Shown: positions 37,201 to 51,800, numbered from the stretch's first letter. The stretch: DNA of 64,000 nucleotides from Datnioides undecimradiatus (GCA_008933995.1 WARS01000051.1:2418001-2482000); one strand, 5' to 3'. A program made the numbers and translations. Notes: a model not told the origin generated them from the sequence alone.

Positions 37201-40200
37201 TGATTAACCCAAGTTTTTACTTTGTAATGAAGCTCTAATGCAACATGAGCCCGAGAGCCCAGCAGTTTCTATATATATGTCAGACTGGAGCGACTGAGGG
37301 CAGGTGACACGGCTTTACAAATATTACACCGCTGACAAAAGCAGGTCTGCAGCTTCGGTCTGAACCCCCCCCCCCAAGCCATCAAAAAGCCATACTGGTG
37401 GAACATTTACGGCAACTGCCATATCTCATTACGCCGCTGCGTTCCTTCCCGAGCCCAGTGGAACCATACAGAGAAAAACATGACAATATAAATCAGTGTA
37501 GAAGCTGGGCTGCCTTTTCACTGTAGCTCCTGAGATGACTGCATTCAATATAGCTGCAGAACCGCTGTAGCATGTACCTAACAAACCAGAGACTGGGTCT
37601 GCTGCTTGTTTGTTCGACTCGTTCAAACACGCTCACACTGGGAGCCGAACGCGGCGTTGGCAGCGCCCAGCGTCAGCGCTGGTTAGCCTGAGCTGCAACA
37701 ACTGCACACACACGCATGAGCTCCAGACATGACTGTGTTCCCAGTGGGAAGCCAGTGAGGGATCGTGTCGCTGTCTCCTGATGATGATTGGTGTTTTAAC
37801 GTTGAAACCCTGCAGCGTGACGCCAGTCAGCCGCCATCCACGTGTCCAGCCTACAGTGCTGATCTCAGAGGAGCTTAGTGCAAAGATGGAACATCCCACC
37901 GATGGCTAGATCAACAACAATGTGAGGAGCGATGGGATGTTCTATATTAACTCAAACCCTCCTGGTATTTACGGTTTGCATCTGTCTCTCCATTCATCTA
38001 TGTTCTATGCCTGCTTATCCACAGTCTCTTGGGTATTTTAACTAGTTTTACACACAAGTCCCAGGGTGTCTGTGTCAGTTTGCTCGATTACTCATAAAAC
38101 CTACACCATATTAATAAAGTTTGCCATCTAACAATGATTTCAGAGGTCAGACTGATAAATAACCCCAATCTACATCCCCATCATCTCTTAGAGTAACAAG
38201 TGTTAAAGCCCCAAATGCTCCGCTCCAGAGCTTGGTTACTGACTCATAAACTATGTATGATTCCTCCTTATCTGCCTCAGGCTTGCTTGTACTGCACCAA
38301 TAAATAGTTCATCACTTCAGTTGCTGTTGTATTCCAGCCATCTATTTCCCTGCCTTTTACGACAGACTTGGTGACAGCGCTGCAAAGCGCTACCTTTGCC
38401 CAAGGACACAGTGTGACAATAAGATTACGGAGCTGTGCCCGGCAGCTAAGTGAGTTGAGTTTGTTGCGTGACTCTGAATGCTTGTGAGTGTGTGTGCGTG
38501 TGTGTGTGTGTGCATGTGTAAGCCTACCCCGTTGCCGTGGCAGCGTGCGATGCAAGTCTCCAGCTCGGTGAAAGAGGCATTTTGGCATCGGCGGTCTCTG
38601 CACACCTGTGGCAACACAAGCAGAATGATCACATACTGTGTTAAAGATTACAGTGCACACTTGCACGCACTCACACACACACGCACGCACATATTCAGAC
38701 TCTGATCGGCCTTCTGCCAGTGCCCTTGGGCTTTGGAACAACCTGGCTGCCTGAGGACACAGGGAAAGCAGCATCAGTATCCTGTTTTAAATCACCACTT
38801 TAGAGAGCGACCTGCACAGCTTGTAATGATGTTTATTGAACGAATTTTACCAAACACATTCGGTCTCTGCTGAACGCTGCTCCAGTGCACACTTTAATAA
38901 CCGTTTACATCAACGCTGCAGTGATGTTTTACTTTGTAAGGAGTGTATCACCGTGCATCATCTATCTTAACTGTGTTGTAGCAGGCGTTAGGACAGACAC
39001 GTAGGGGATAGGTAGAAGCAGATTTCAGGTGTTGCACCGGGCAGGGGACTCTGATAGGGTAGAAAAGGACCAAAGCTCTTTGTATTTGCATCTCAGCTGC
39101 CAACAACACATAGAACCTAAAAAACCCCAAATAAAACTTAAATAAAAGGGGTGAGGAACGGAGGGAGAGGGATTGAGTGTGTCTTGTACTGGAAGACAGA
39201 ATTAAATTTCTCACAACAAAAGCAAATGTGTATTGTATTGTATTTTGTGAAAGCAGCCTGCATTATCATCTTATAATGTTAACAACAAGGAACTGTTTTG
39301 AAATACCGTAATATTTGATTTTTTTTTGCATGTTGCCCGGCTGCTGATATAGAAAACAAGAACATGCAGAGATGCTTAAAGTCGGTTATTGCCTCAAGTC
39401 TTTGCTATAAGGTCTGGAGTCCCACATCAAAACCAGCAAGACCGTAGACAGGCGTGAGTCCACTTTGAGTCCTTAAACTAGTCATTTTGCACATTTCAGT
39501 GAGTCAGAATGTCTAAAATGATCAATTGTGCATTAATAATGTTTTTATAAATTATATTTATTGTTTGTGAAGGTTGGAGCTGAAAGTGTCACACTTTGCC
39601 GTCTGTGCTTTGTTGACCACATCACACCTTTCCCATCATGCTCACACAGCACTATTGGCCGCTGCAGGGCTCATTCCAAGTAGAACCAATGCCTGGGAAT
39701 TTATATTAGCTGCACACCTTTTATCATACAATTTAACATTTTTGGCTTCAGGATGGAGATTAAGTCACTCGAGTCGAGCCTGAAGTCCGACTGAAGCATG
39801 TTATTCATGCTGGACAGCTTATTATATTTCATATGCTGCATGTTGTGTGTTATGTGTGGGTCGCTGGGTTCTGCCTTTTGATTTCATTCCTCTATCTTTG
39901 TTTGTGTTGCACAAGGCGCGCCATAACTTTGGTTTAGACAAGTAAAATAAGCTGTCATCATGTCTTTAACGTTACGTAAAGTCTAATTTGACTTCTGATT
40001 TCTGATGTAACAAAGTTAATCAAGGCAACGGAACCACGACCCAGGTGTGACCTTTGTTTCAGTCACGTGACTGGAGTCTGCAACCCTCCAACATGACACT
40101 TTTCCACCTGAATGGCACAAAGAAATGAATAATTAGTAAGTTAATGGCAGCTGTATACAGGCAGCTTGTATCTAGCGAGCTTTAGATGGGTCAGTAGGTG

Positions 40201-43200
40201 TGTATTTGGACTGTGGAGAGAGTCCGGGCTAGCTGTTTCCCCCTGCTTCCAGTCTTGAAGCTAAGCTAGGCTAATTGTGGCTCCAGCTCTCTGTTTAACC
40301 CCCAGACACGAGATTGACTGATCTTCTCAGCTAAAGCTCAGAAAAGAAAAGCCAAATATGCAAAATTCCCAGGATTGGGAAATTTATTATTACTATTAAT
40401 TCCACAGTGAGGCTTTGAGCTTCCTGTCACATCCTGTACCGTACTCTGACTTAACGTGAAAGCCACCAGCAACAGCATCTTTTTAAGTCTTGCTGGAGGC
40501 TGCCTTTGCAATATATCAGTTCTTTCATGTAGCACTCCATCACGGAGTTGTATACTAACACTACTACCTGCATTAGCACTGTATCTGTTGCTCGGCCTGT
40601 TGTTGTTGCTGTACTATTGTTAGCAAGGGGAATCAATTTAGCGTGGGTGAATGTGTGACTGGGTGATTAGAGGCAGCAGCTTTGTGCTACGTGTGCATTT
40701 ATTGCTGAGAAAAGGCCCGTTCAATATGATGACTCAAAATTCATCACGCTGGATGGCAGACAATATTCTCTGCTGCCTATTTATAATATATTACTCATGC
40801 AGCGCTATTTGGTCCTTTCAGCGTTGCCCGCACAATAGCTGAAATGGAATTCAAGTGGCTGGAATGCGCTGCAGAGGGAAAGCAATATAGACAGACAGAG
40901 AAATAGAATTCAGCAGTGGCACGGAGGAGACTGCAGATATTACACTGCGAGTGTGTGCATTTTCATATATATGTATTTCACATACATAATTCAGGGCCCT
41001 TTTTGTCGGATTTCTGTGGGGGTCTGTAGGTAGGTTCAGTTGGAGATTTATATTCCATTTAGCATCTGACTTGCAACCCAAAGCAGTATTAGAAAAACGT
41101 CCTTAAACTAACACAAACCACATGACAGTTCTCCTGGGCCCCCATGACATTTAGTTTTGCATGAAGTGGGTTGATACGAAACCCTGATTATATATTCAGG
41201 AGACTATAAGTGACTGATAGCGATGGAGACACACAGTGAGTCCTATCTTTACTGCAATAGATGATGCACACGCTCATCCACAAAGCGAAAGGCTCACGTG
41301 CAGAAAGTATCTGAAGATCACAGAACTTACAAGGACATTTGCACTGATCTTCAAAAGTTGCTGAAGAATGCATGCCTTGTGAAGACACTTCTGTACTGTG
41401 ATGTGTTTAAAACGGGACGTAACGTTTGGAGGAATTTGATTTGAACACGAAAAAGCTGACGAGCCGGAACAAACATGGAGAGTTGGATGATGTAGCATGC
41501 TGCCGCTAGCTAGCTAACCAATGAATCTCAGCTCTGTGCTGCTAAAGTTTGATTCACTGATTTAAAAGACATCTTCAACTTTACTTTGACTTCAAATATT
41601 CAGTTAAAGTCTTTAATCAGCGGTTAGTAATGAAGGCACGCACGCTAATGAGGAGAGCACGAGTTATTTATAAAGTCTCTACGTTAGTTAGCTTAACTGT
41701 TCCTTGCCAAGCTGGAAATTAGCTAACATTAATGTTAATCCACAGACACTCGGTACAGTTTCATTCAAGAACTCTGAAGTTAACAAAGTAAAGTGTATTC
41801 ACCTGTCTGTTGAGTCTGTTTAAGTCTTAATTAGGGGGTTGAACTATGGTTTTGAGTGGAAGCCTAAATAATGTTCAATGTATGAATGACGTAGCATTAA
41901 TCTGAGACGGAGATAAGAAACATATGATGCATAAATTACATGTAGCAATCATTTTAATGTTACTTGCAGAGTAAGTAAGAGTTATTTACTTTACACATCT
42001 TACTTTTCATGCTATTTGATTTTGCTTTGACGCCAAACAACTGATGCTCCTGAGTTGAAAAGTTCCAGATATCGCCATACGAGGAATAAAAGTGGAACCG
42101 GGACAGTCTGCGTCCCGAAACTGACGTGAGGCGACTGATCGACAGCGGCAGACTCTTTGCTCTGGCCGTTTTGCACAGTCCAGCTGTAGAGCGGCGGCTC
42201 TTTTCCGTAACAAGCTGCCTTTGATCCAGCACAGACAAGTGCTTGTGGGAAACACGTCAGCAAGCCAAGTTTCATTTTGGCGAGTTGAGGTGGGAACACT
42301 CATTATCATTGTATCATTACGTTTGTTGGACCGAGTCTGTTCCAGCCTGGGCCTGGTGTTGCTGACAGTCAGCAGGTCGAATCAAACAGCGTCTGTTTCT
42401 GTTTTAGTGCAGCAAAACATGAATACCCATACCTGTAAGCAGCGTGTTGTAATTTCTCAGTTGTTCTCCATCATTCCACTACTAAAAACTCAATCTATTG
42501 TCGTTGTATGCTCAAAACAAGAAGCCTGACTGTTCTCTACACTGATCTTCAATTAAAAAAAAGAGAGAACAGATTTCGAGAACAGATTTGTTAGCTTTGG
42601 AAGTTCCAGACCCCAGCTACAGTCCAAACGCAGCTACAAATATGTCAGACCTTCAGACGCTCTTGTGGATCTGAAAAACACTTTATCCCATCACTTCAAC
42701 AGAGACTTCTGTTTGACTGTCTCCCTGCCCACGAGCTATGGTAGCCATACAGCCTGTGCCAAAGCAGAGAGGAGCAAGCCAACAATCTAGTGCAGAGATC
42801 CCAAAGAAAGGTTTAGTGCGAAGGTTCTACATCAGTGTGCAGATGGAGCACGAGCACCGCTCAGGCATTGTTCTTCTCTTGGCTCCAAAACACAGCTTTG
42901 AATGCTCTGTGGCTGAGACGTGTTGTGCTGCCAGTTGCCTTCTCCCTGCACCCTCTTCAATTGCAGGTCAGAACACCAGGTAGGTGTTCGTGGTCTTGGC
43001 AGGCTGGCGCACACACTGATTGTTGAGTCAAGTGTTGGTACGATCAGAAACCCTGTCAACCCTCCGGTCGGGCCATGTGTCACATCACACTGACTCATAT
43101 CATGTTCATGTAAACTTGGACTATTCAATTATGCAATTATGCTGATTATAACAATGATATTATTCTGTTCCATCACTTCTTTGACTTTCCTATGACCCCT

Positions 43201-44944
43201 AAAGCCCCGCCTGATGTGGACCAACCTTTCCCTCTCCACACTTGGTGCCGGTCATCACTAGGCCAGGGTCGGGCAGGTCTCCCTGGCCGTCCTGGGTGCT
43301 GTAGACGTAGGTGCCGCGGCACTTCACCTCGATGCCGTCTGTCTTGATGGTGGTGTCGATGGACACGGCGTTGGTGCCTTTGGGCTTCTTGGCAGCACTG
43401 TGGCACTGGATCTTACCACATTTGGCATCACTGGCAGAAACACAAGCACACACAAAAACACTGAGGTGTTACTTTCGGAAGGCAAGTCGGGGGAGCGTCG
43501 TGAAACATTTTAGCAACTCCGCTTTACAGTCAGACAGCTTGACACAGCGAGCTCGGGTTACTGCTGAGCTGTGGAGCACAGCAGCAGGGGACAGACTGAA
43601 AACATGGACTGGTTTCCGTTTACCAATACTTACCAGCCAAACTCCGACTTCTGTCAGTGAATTTGTGTTGTGAATTACCGGCATGACGGCAGGTGTTTTC
43701 GATTTGATTTGAAAGTGATTCATCAAAAAGAGCCATACACACCATAATTCATCATTCATGTCTGGGAATATTCCATATTTTTCTAATTATCTCCAAATCC
43801 CAGATGCAAACCAACAATGAATACATCCAAAGCCTGATGTATCTTCCTCCTCTGAGCCTCCGAGCTCCATTGTTGTCCAAAAACTATTAAAAACACATCA
43901 GTGAACCACACTGTTGCACCGGCTGACATGTTCATCAGAAAAAACACATACTGGAGTTTACTTGGACTCACTTATTTGGCCCCACGTACTCACTAAGGCA
44001 CCGAATGTGGATGAGTTCACTGCTGAAAAGGCTATTTCCTCCTGTTAGAGCAACATTCATTAAAGTCTGAAAGAAACAGAGTTGCCAGAGTATGCAGTGT
44101 TCACATCATGACTATATCTGAGTGAAACAGGATGAGGAGGCGGGACATAACGTCTGGAGGGATTTGATTTGATTTAAGTGTTGAAAAGTGGGCGTGGTCA
44201 GAACAAACATGGAGAGTCACACTGATTCAGGGTTGGATGATAGTCTCGAGGTTCAGGTGTTCTCCACCTTAAACCCTGCTGAGGACACACATGCTAGCTA
44301 GCCCTGTGCTGCTAAGAGCTGAAGACTGATTGACAAGTGGATGGAGTGATATTACTGGCTGTTACTGGTTGGTCCAAGCTCTCACAGGCAGACATCACAT
44401 TTTGTTTAACAGGAAGAAAAAACGATCAGATTTTCATACAAGACGACGAAGATGGATGGAAACAAAGAAATTGATTCTTTTAGCATATATTTTCTAAATA
44501 TGAGTGGGGATTTTAGCTTAAAAAGGCTTTTTTAATTTCATCTCAACCTTAAACAACACACTGACTACACGCACACTGAACAACATAGACCCGCAGTATG
44601 AAAGGTGTCTGACATTGATCTTCAAGGAGTGTCCAGACAGCAGTCAATACTCAGTCAATCATATATTATACACTATATGTTTACTTTTACACACACACAC
44701 TTATTACCATAGGGAATATCTGTATGTAAAACAGTCATTTGTGTGTGTGTATGAATGCAATACGTAATGAGTATGTAAGTAGCGGCTTGCACTCTGCATC
44801 GGGCATGAATTCATTTTTGTGAAAGCATTGTCTTGTTTTATAAAACATATAGCGTATGACTTTTGAAAACTTACTGCATTTAAAGAGTTTGAAAGCTGAA
44901 TGTCTACACTGTAATGATATGGAAATTTAAACTGGTAAACACAT

Positions 44945-44981
<37 letters not shown>

Positions 44982-47900
44982 GTGCCCATCCTGAGGAAAA
45001 CAAATGAAGAGGATTACAGAATGATGGACAGATAGCTGCAGCGTGCAGCTCATTCACGTCTTAATATGAGGCCACAGTGCATTTACATATCCTCTAATCA
45101 GCTCTCTGACTCACTGCGGCCAGAATACTCTCTAATGACTCTTGTGGGACGCCGTAATGGATGTGGGCAGCAGTGGATCATGTGAGGCAGCCATCAGCCA
45201 CCTTAATCCACAGCTTCATTTACATAGCTAAGTCGCTAATTTGGCTCCATTAATTAGCTCTGGCACCATGCCAGGGAAACCGTCTCTCAGAGGCCCGTGT
45301 AGGCAGTGCGCGGAGGTCCTGAGTGTGTGTGTGGGAGTGTGTATGCATGCTGGGATGGATGTTGACAGTCTCACTTCAGGAAGAGTGTGGTGTGTGTGTG
45401 CAAACGGTGGGTGAGATTCGAAAAAGAAACAAATGACGACACAGTTGTCAGGGAGGTCTGCGTCGGAGCTGAGTTTCACATGGACGATCGGTACCGGCTA
45501 TGGCCCAGAGAGCGACAGGAAGTGGAAGAAGTCAACAAAGACAAAACGTGTGTTGTCTGTGATGCAGGACTTCACTCATATGTTTACTTTTAACATATCA
45601 CAATCGTCCTGAAGTTGACTGTCTAAGAATCATGTGACCATATCTCCACGACCTCTCACCTTTTCTCACACTTCATGTAGTTCCCGTGTTCATCCTTCCC
45701 ACAGTTCCCGAAAGCGTTCCCTGCTGCATTGACGTCTTCAAAGCAGGCGTCGTGGGCCGGTCGAGCTCCTGGAAAAACAGCATATCCCATGAGCCCTCTG
45801 GACTGTTTATGTTTACCTGTGTGCTGACTCATGGAGTTCCCGTCAACCGCTACACACAGCTTAAGCACCTGCTTTCCCACTGCAGACGTGATCACAGTGT
45901 CCACCACGCACGCAGCGACAACCCCCCTACAGCCGCGGTTTAGTAAGCGATGCTGCGAGACAAGTGGCAAATATGAGCTTTCTAAGAACAGCCAGGCATT
46001 TGGGGAAATATGATTGTTTGGTGTCACGGCAAGTCAAATGGAAAAAAAATAAAAAATCAATATTAATTTCCCAGCTACACGCAGAATCAAGAGTCAGGAG
46101 GCTTTCTCTCACAGTGAAGCTGAAACACGAGGACAGGACTTTTCAGATACTGCGCCCTGTCGCTGCACCCAGCTGTTTGCCAAGAGAAGCTCCCAAACTT
46201 CTTCAGCATCTTAGAAAAATCAATTCCGTCTCTACAGGAGTTAACAAGCGACACAAACCTGGAAATAAGACAGAATTGGAGATGCTGGGAGATGGAATAT
46301 TTGGTTTTTGATCAGGCTGAGCTAACAGTTCCTGCCTGCTGCCTGCACTCTGCCTGTGTGCAACCAGTTTGTAGTGTAATCGCTACACTTAGCTAAAACT
46401 AACCTAACATCACAGCTCTGCGACGGATCCCGCCCTCGTCGCCGTGCAATCACTTTGTGCATGCAAGGTCGGATTAAATGGGTGAGACCGGGCAACGCGC
46501 GTGCTTCTCCGGCGCATTGTCACAGCAGCACAAACTGCAGCCTCCAAAATGATCGTTCAGCTGGATCAACGGCTCCCTGCAGCGGTTTCAGCTAAAACTA
46601 AAGATGTTTAATGTGGAGACCTCCGAATGCAGTCAGCAGTGAAGAAACAGGGACATATGGCTGATCACAGCTGTTGCGGTGTGGATGCGAGCTGCGTGCA
46701 ACGTGTGGTGGAGCAGTAGGACAAGTGGGGAAAAGGAATCTGAGATCTCAGAGCTGAAGGAATGAGAGAAAAAACATGAGGATCGTGCCGAAAGTGAGGA
46801 TAAAATGATAAAACTATATTCTACTGATTTACTTTATAGAATTAAAGTTATATTTTTGTTTTTCTGTAACATGAGATCCTTCTCCTGATCTCTCTGTCAG
46901 TACAACTCGTAGCTCTTAGCCTTCTCCTAACCTCGACACCGCTGCCGTCAAAGGACTGCATTGTTTTTTAGTCCGATCTGAACAATGAAACAACATGATG
47001 CGCGCTCAAAGTCAACGTGCGGCTTTTATCTGCTGTGCCGCTGTACAAACAGTGCCACGCCGGTGAATGCGGCGCTCACGTCTGAGAGGGAGGAAGAACA
47101 AACACGTCGCGCTCTGATGGGTGTTTATTTTGACAGACTAGTCCCGGCTCGTGTTATTCATTGTATTAATCAAGTCTGGCATACACTTAGCAGAACTGCT
47201 GTCAGATCAGCTAGCAGTTACGCTGAAGTACAGAGAAGTTTAAAACACCAATATTGTTTAAAATGAAGCACTGACTTGTGGTCTGAGGTAAATCCTTCAT
47301 TTAGAGCGTTTAGGCCTAGCACTGGTCTGAGGGCGTGTATATCCCCTGTAACACTGAGTGAATGGGTTAGGTGTATGATCTGGATGCTGTGGGTAACAGG
47401 CTTTTCATTACCGTAGCCCCAGAGCTGCAGGCACTGCTGCTCGTGGGTGAGGCACATGCCGTTGTAGCAGTAGGCCAGCCCGTACTGACAGGAGGAGCCG
47501 TCCAGCAGGTAGACGTTGGCAGGACAGTAAGGCGACGCCCCGGTGCAGTACTCTGGCAGGTCGCATGCTCCAGCTGGCCCCCGGCACATGGTACCTGCCT
47601 GCTTCAACTGGCAGAGACGGGGAGCAAGCAGTGAGAGGGTGAGAGAGGAAGATCATGGTGAATCTGGGAGAGATGCTGTGCGGTGAACCAAAACACCGAA
47701 AATAAAGTGTATTTTATTATTTCTATTCCTAATGTGTTTATGATGCTGTTAATGCTGTATATCCCCAAATTAATCTGCTTATAATAATTACAACAATCCT
47801 AACAGGAAGCATGAGTGAAATGTATAGAAAACACATGAAAACATAAGAATTGTGACATTTTAAACTGTGGATATACAAAAAAGTATTGTTTTCTATACGT

Positions 47901-48815
47901 AACAGCGTCTTTACTAACTCATGCTGCAACTTAAAAGACTGATTTGAGTAGACAGGTTGATGATAATCATTGTATGATGCTGTCATCCTGTCTTGTGTTG
48001 TTATTAAAAACAACTTAAAGCTGCACAATAGATCTTTTGGCCACTTGGGGGCAGCGAAACAGCCTGAAAACACAACATCTGGCAAACAAAGTCATCGTGC
48101 TGCTGTGCAGTGGGCTCACCAGACACTGAACAGTTAAAACAGGCCAGACATCCCCTCAGAACTGCAGAGTTTCCCACTGACCTGCACTTTTTACATTGCA
48201 CGCAGGCGTTTGATCCATTATTCATATAGAGATGTTTAATAAGCGCAGCTTTATGGAAAGGAATTAAAACTGCGTGAGTAAAAATAAGTGTATAAAAACA
48301 TCTGCAGCGGTGGTAGAAAAAATATGCAAGCTATGGTAAATTATGAGGTAGAATATGTAGCTCTGTGTGATCAGTGCACCAATATATTCAACGCACAGCA
48401 TGTCAGACAAGATGAAATATGTGTATGGAAAGGTGAACAACAGCGCTATGAGGAGAACACAAACAGAGTGACAGGAGGAACAGCAGCTCCTCGGCAGACG
48501 GGATATAAGTTGCTGCCATCATCAGTACTTTGTCTCCTCCGTCAGGTTAAAGCTCAATAGAATTTGGGTTCACAGTTGCGGGTATTACAGTGGGATGTCG
48601 GGATGTCGGGGTGTGCATTTGAACAGCGAGATGAGAGCAGAGATGAAAGGTGTGGGTGTGTTGTAAAGACGATGAGCCCTGTTGTGCTGTGAGCCGACAC
48701 ACGGCGAGGGTACAGTGTGTCAGCACGCTGACGTGATGACTGACAGTGAACTAATGATACTGAGATACTACAGCGAAACAAGTGAGCTGCCTCCTACGCC
48801 GCTCTACCTGCACCG

Positions 48816-48855
<40 letters not shown>

Positions 48856-51800
48856 GTTTGTTTCTTACTTTGCAGCCCTCGCAGCACACTCCATGGGCAC
48901 ACTGCGCCTCCTCCTTCAAGGTGCAATTATTGGCATTGCAGCAGTCATTGGTGCACTCCTGTAGACACACACACACACACACACACCACCATCATCACAA
49001 CTAAGTCAACACTGCTCAAACACACACCTCTAATACTGTAAGTCAAGTTTTAAGGTTGAACTAATGGGTTTATTAATGATAATAAGCTATTAATAATGCT
49101 TTATGTATCAGTTATTAACCATTTGTTTATCATGGTATAAATGTTAATTAGTCCTTAATAAAGAATCAAAAGCACTTCAGCAAATTCAATAAACAGTAAT
49201 AACATAGAATTAATTAATTAATTAGGAGAGGCCTCTTACAACTTTACAAGTAAGCATTTGTAATTATTGCTATTAATTAATAGATTGGTAACTCATTATG
49301 TCCGGACCCAGCGTGCAGAGGGTCGGCGGTCAAACAGTGCACAGTAAGGAACTTAAGGATGAACCTTTCTCATTGGCTAACTCATTAGAGAGTGTTTCTC
49401 ACTGAAACGCCCACACACACACACAGACCCAACACACACCTGCGAGTAACAGTTCCAAGCCGACAGATGATTGACAGCTGTGAAACAAACCACAAACCAC
49501 GGCTTTGCCGGACGCTGGCGGGAAGAAGAGAAAAAAAAAAACCAAACTCGAAATCCAGTGACGCGACTTCGATGCCGCTCTTGTGTCGTTACACGCAAAG
49601 ACAACATCTCCCGTTACCATGGCGCCGTACGACAAGCCACGATCGCCCTCAAAACAACAGTGGGGGTTGACTCAAGAGAATGAAGGCCAAATGCGGCAGC
49701 AGGAGGGAGCAGAGAGGGGATCAATGGCAACGCAAAGCACTGACTCAACAGTGACCAGATTTTCAAAATCAAAATAAAGGTTGTAGCTTTACAGTGACGT
49801 GTTAGCGGATGTAAAAGGATTCAGACGTTCTATCTTAAAAAACAATAATAAGAGGATTGCATTCAGTTTCCAACCTGGAGCTCCACACCTCCATACATTA
49901 GTCTGCGGTTGGTGGAATCACAAGGTGAGCCCATTAAGCAGCATTCTGTGGATTGTCTCATTTGCAATGCTAAGAACAGGTGGCTTGTCAGCAGCCTGAG
50001 CTCGACTGTCAGCTCTGCTCTGAGTGGGAGTCATAACAAACAGCCCCATCAGCGGCGCTGCCGCCGTTAGCTACCAATTTGCTTCCTCTGTTTTCAATTT
50101 GCTCCGCTCAAACCAAAGAAGGTTTACTTAACCTCTGGGTTTATTGAGCACAAACGCTTCGTTACTGATTTGAGGAGACTTCAGCGGGCTTTCAGCTGAG
50201 CAGCACGAACGCAACGCAGGGCACATTAATGATGAGGCGGCAGTGACGTGGCGCCCGCAGGGTACAACCTGAGGTAAACGGGTAAAATCGGCTGCTTCCT
50301 CTGCCACTGACACCTAAAAATCTCTCTTTTACCTTCGACTCATGCTCACTTTCTCAGTGCGTGAAGCACATCTCTGAGTTTGGAAGGTGGAAGAGCTACT
50401 AATCAGACCCTGAGTTGAGACTACCTTGTCCAAAGTCAAGTGTGAACAATCACTCTCAGGCATTCTACACGCTCACTCTCAACACATCAACAACTCAGAG
50501 GTATAGTTTACTCTTACGAGAGCTTTACGAGTGCATGGATGTCAGCCTAGAATGTTTATGATACTGTTAATGCTGCATATCCCCAAATTAATCTGAAGGT
50601 AATAAATTAATTAACAGGAAGCACAAGTAAAATGTATAGAAAACACATGAAAACATAAAAATTGTTACATTTTGAACTGTGGATATACAACAAACTATTG
50701 TTTTCTATACGTAACAGTGTAACTATGTGAGCTGGATGGTGACTGTGTCTTTACTAACAGAACTATACAACTTAAAAGACTGATTTGAGTAGACAGGTTG
50801 ATGATAATCATTGTATGATGCTGTCATCCTGTCTTGTGTTGTTATTGAAAACAACTTAAAGCTGAGCAATAGATCTTTTGGCCACTTGGGGGCAGCGAAA
50901 CAGCCTGAAAACACAACATCTGGCAAACAAAGTCATCGTGCTGCTGTGCAGTGGGCTCACCAGACACCGAACAGTTAAAACAGGCCAGACATCCCCTCAG
51001 AACTGCAGAGTTTCCCACTGACCTGCACTTTTTACATTGCACGCAGGCGTTTGATCCATTATTCATACAGAGATGTTTAATAAGCGCAGCTTTATGGGGA
51101 ATTATGAAATTAACACGTCAACAAGTTAAAGGAATAGTTTACTTTTTTACGAGCGGTGGCTGTGTGGATGGATGTCGTTCTGAAATCTGTGTGTTTAGTA
51201 CGGAATTAGAGGCAGTAAGTGGTTAGCCTAGCTTAGCAAAAAGACTGGAAGCAGGGGGAAACAGCTAGCCTGCCTCTGTCTGTCTTTTTTGTTGCAGCAA
51301 ACATGAGGGGTTATGTTGTCTCATCACAGCACATATCAAGTTCTTCAAGTTGATTCCATCATGGCATACTGAGACGAATAAAAATCTAACATTGTTGAGA
51401 AAAACACCTTTTAAGATCTAAAACAACACAGTTTGAAATAAGTAGACATGTACAAAAACCTCAGTATTGTCCTTCTGTATCACTAGATATCAGCTGATAT
51501 GGATGATGGGGTTGACAGAGTTGGGGTAGTTCGGCCAATATCAATAAACAAATGTGCTCACGTCAGGTTCTCCGCAGTCACACTCTTCTCCGTCCTCCAC
51601 GAAGCCGTTACCACACTTCTTTCCCCCCACCAGGTCCTTCATGTTGGGCATGTTGTAGAGGCACATGCCCCCACCCTTCTGGAAATAGCTGTCCAGGTCA
51701 CGTTTGCTGCAGCGGCTGAAGACACGTGGGAATGGGTGCCTGGAGAAGATGTTTTCAGGACATACTTTAGTAGGAATATTTGCAAAAAAAATAGATTTCT

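Larger units (their letters stand above)
38693..43225 (-). other. adam33 intron upstream of the EGF-start exon
   Basis: No coding exon. Contains a common teleost repeat fragment near 40215-40300 and a copy of an unnamed repeat near 41410-41560. Confidence 0.5.
43431..45659 (-). other. adam33 intron with repeat copy B
   Basis: Non-coding. Contains a copy of the unnamed repeat at 44150-44340 and a CA microsatellite at 44946-44977. The sequence just before the acceptor at 43431 is GT-rich on the coding strand. Confidence 0.5.

Noticed and set aside
41960..42309. Three overlapping minus-strand ORFs of 92-100 codons
   Set aside because: Several frames are open at once, none has family resemblance or splice signals, and the region is intronic in adam33.
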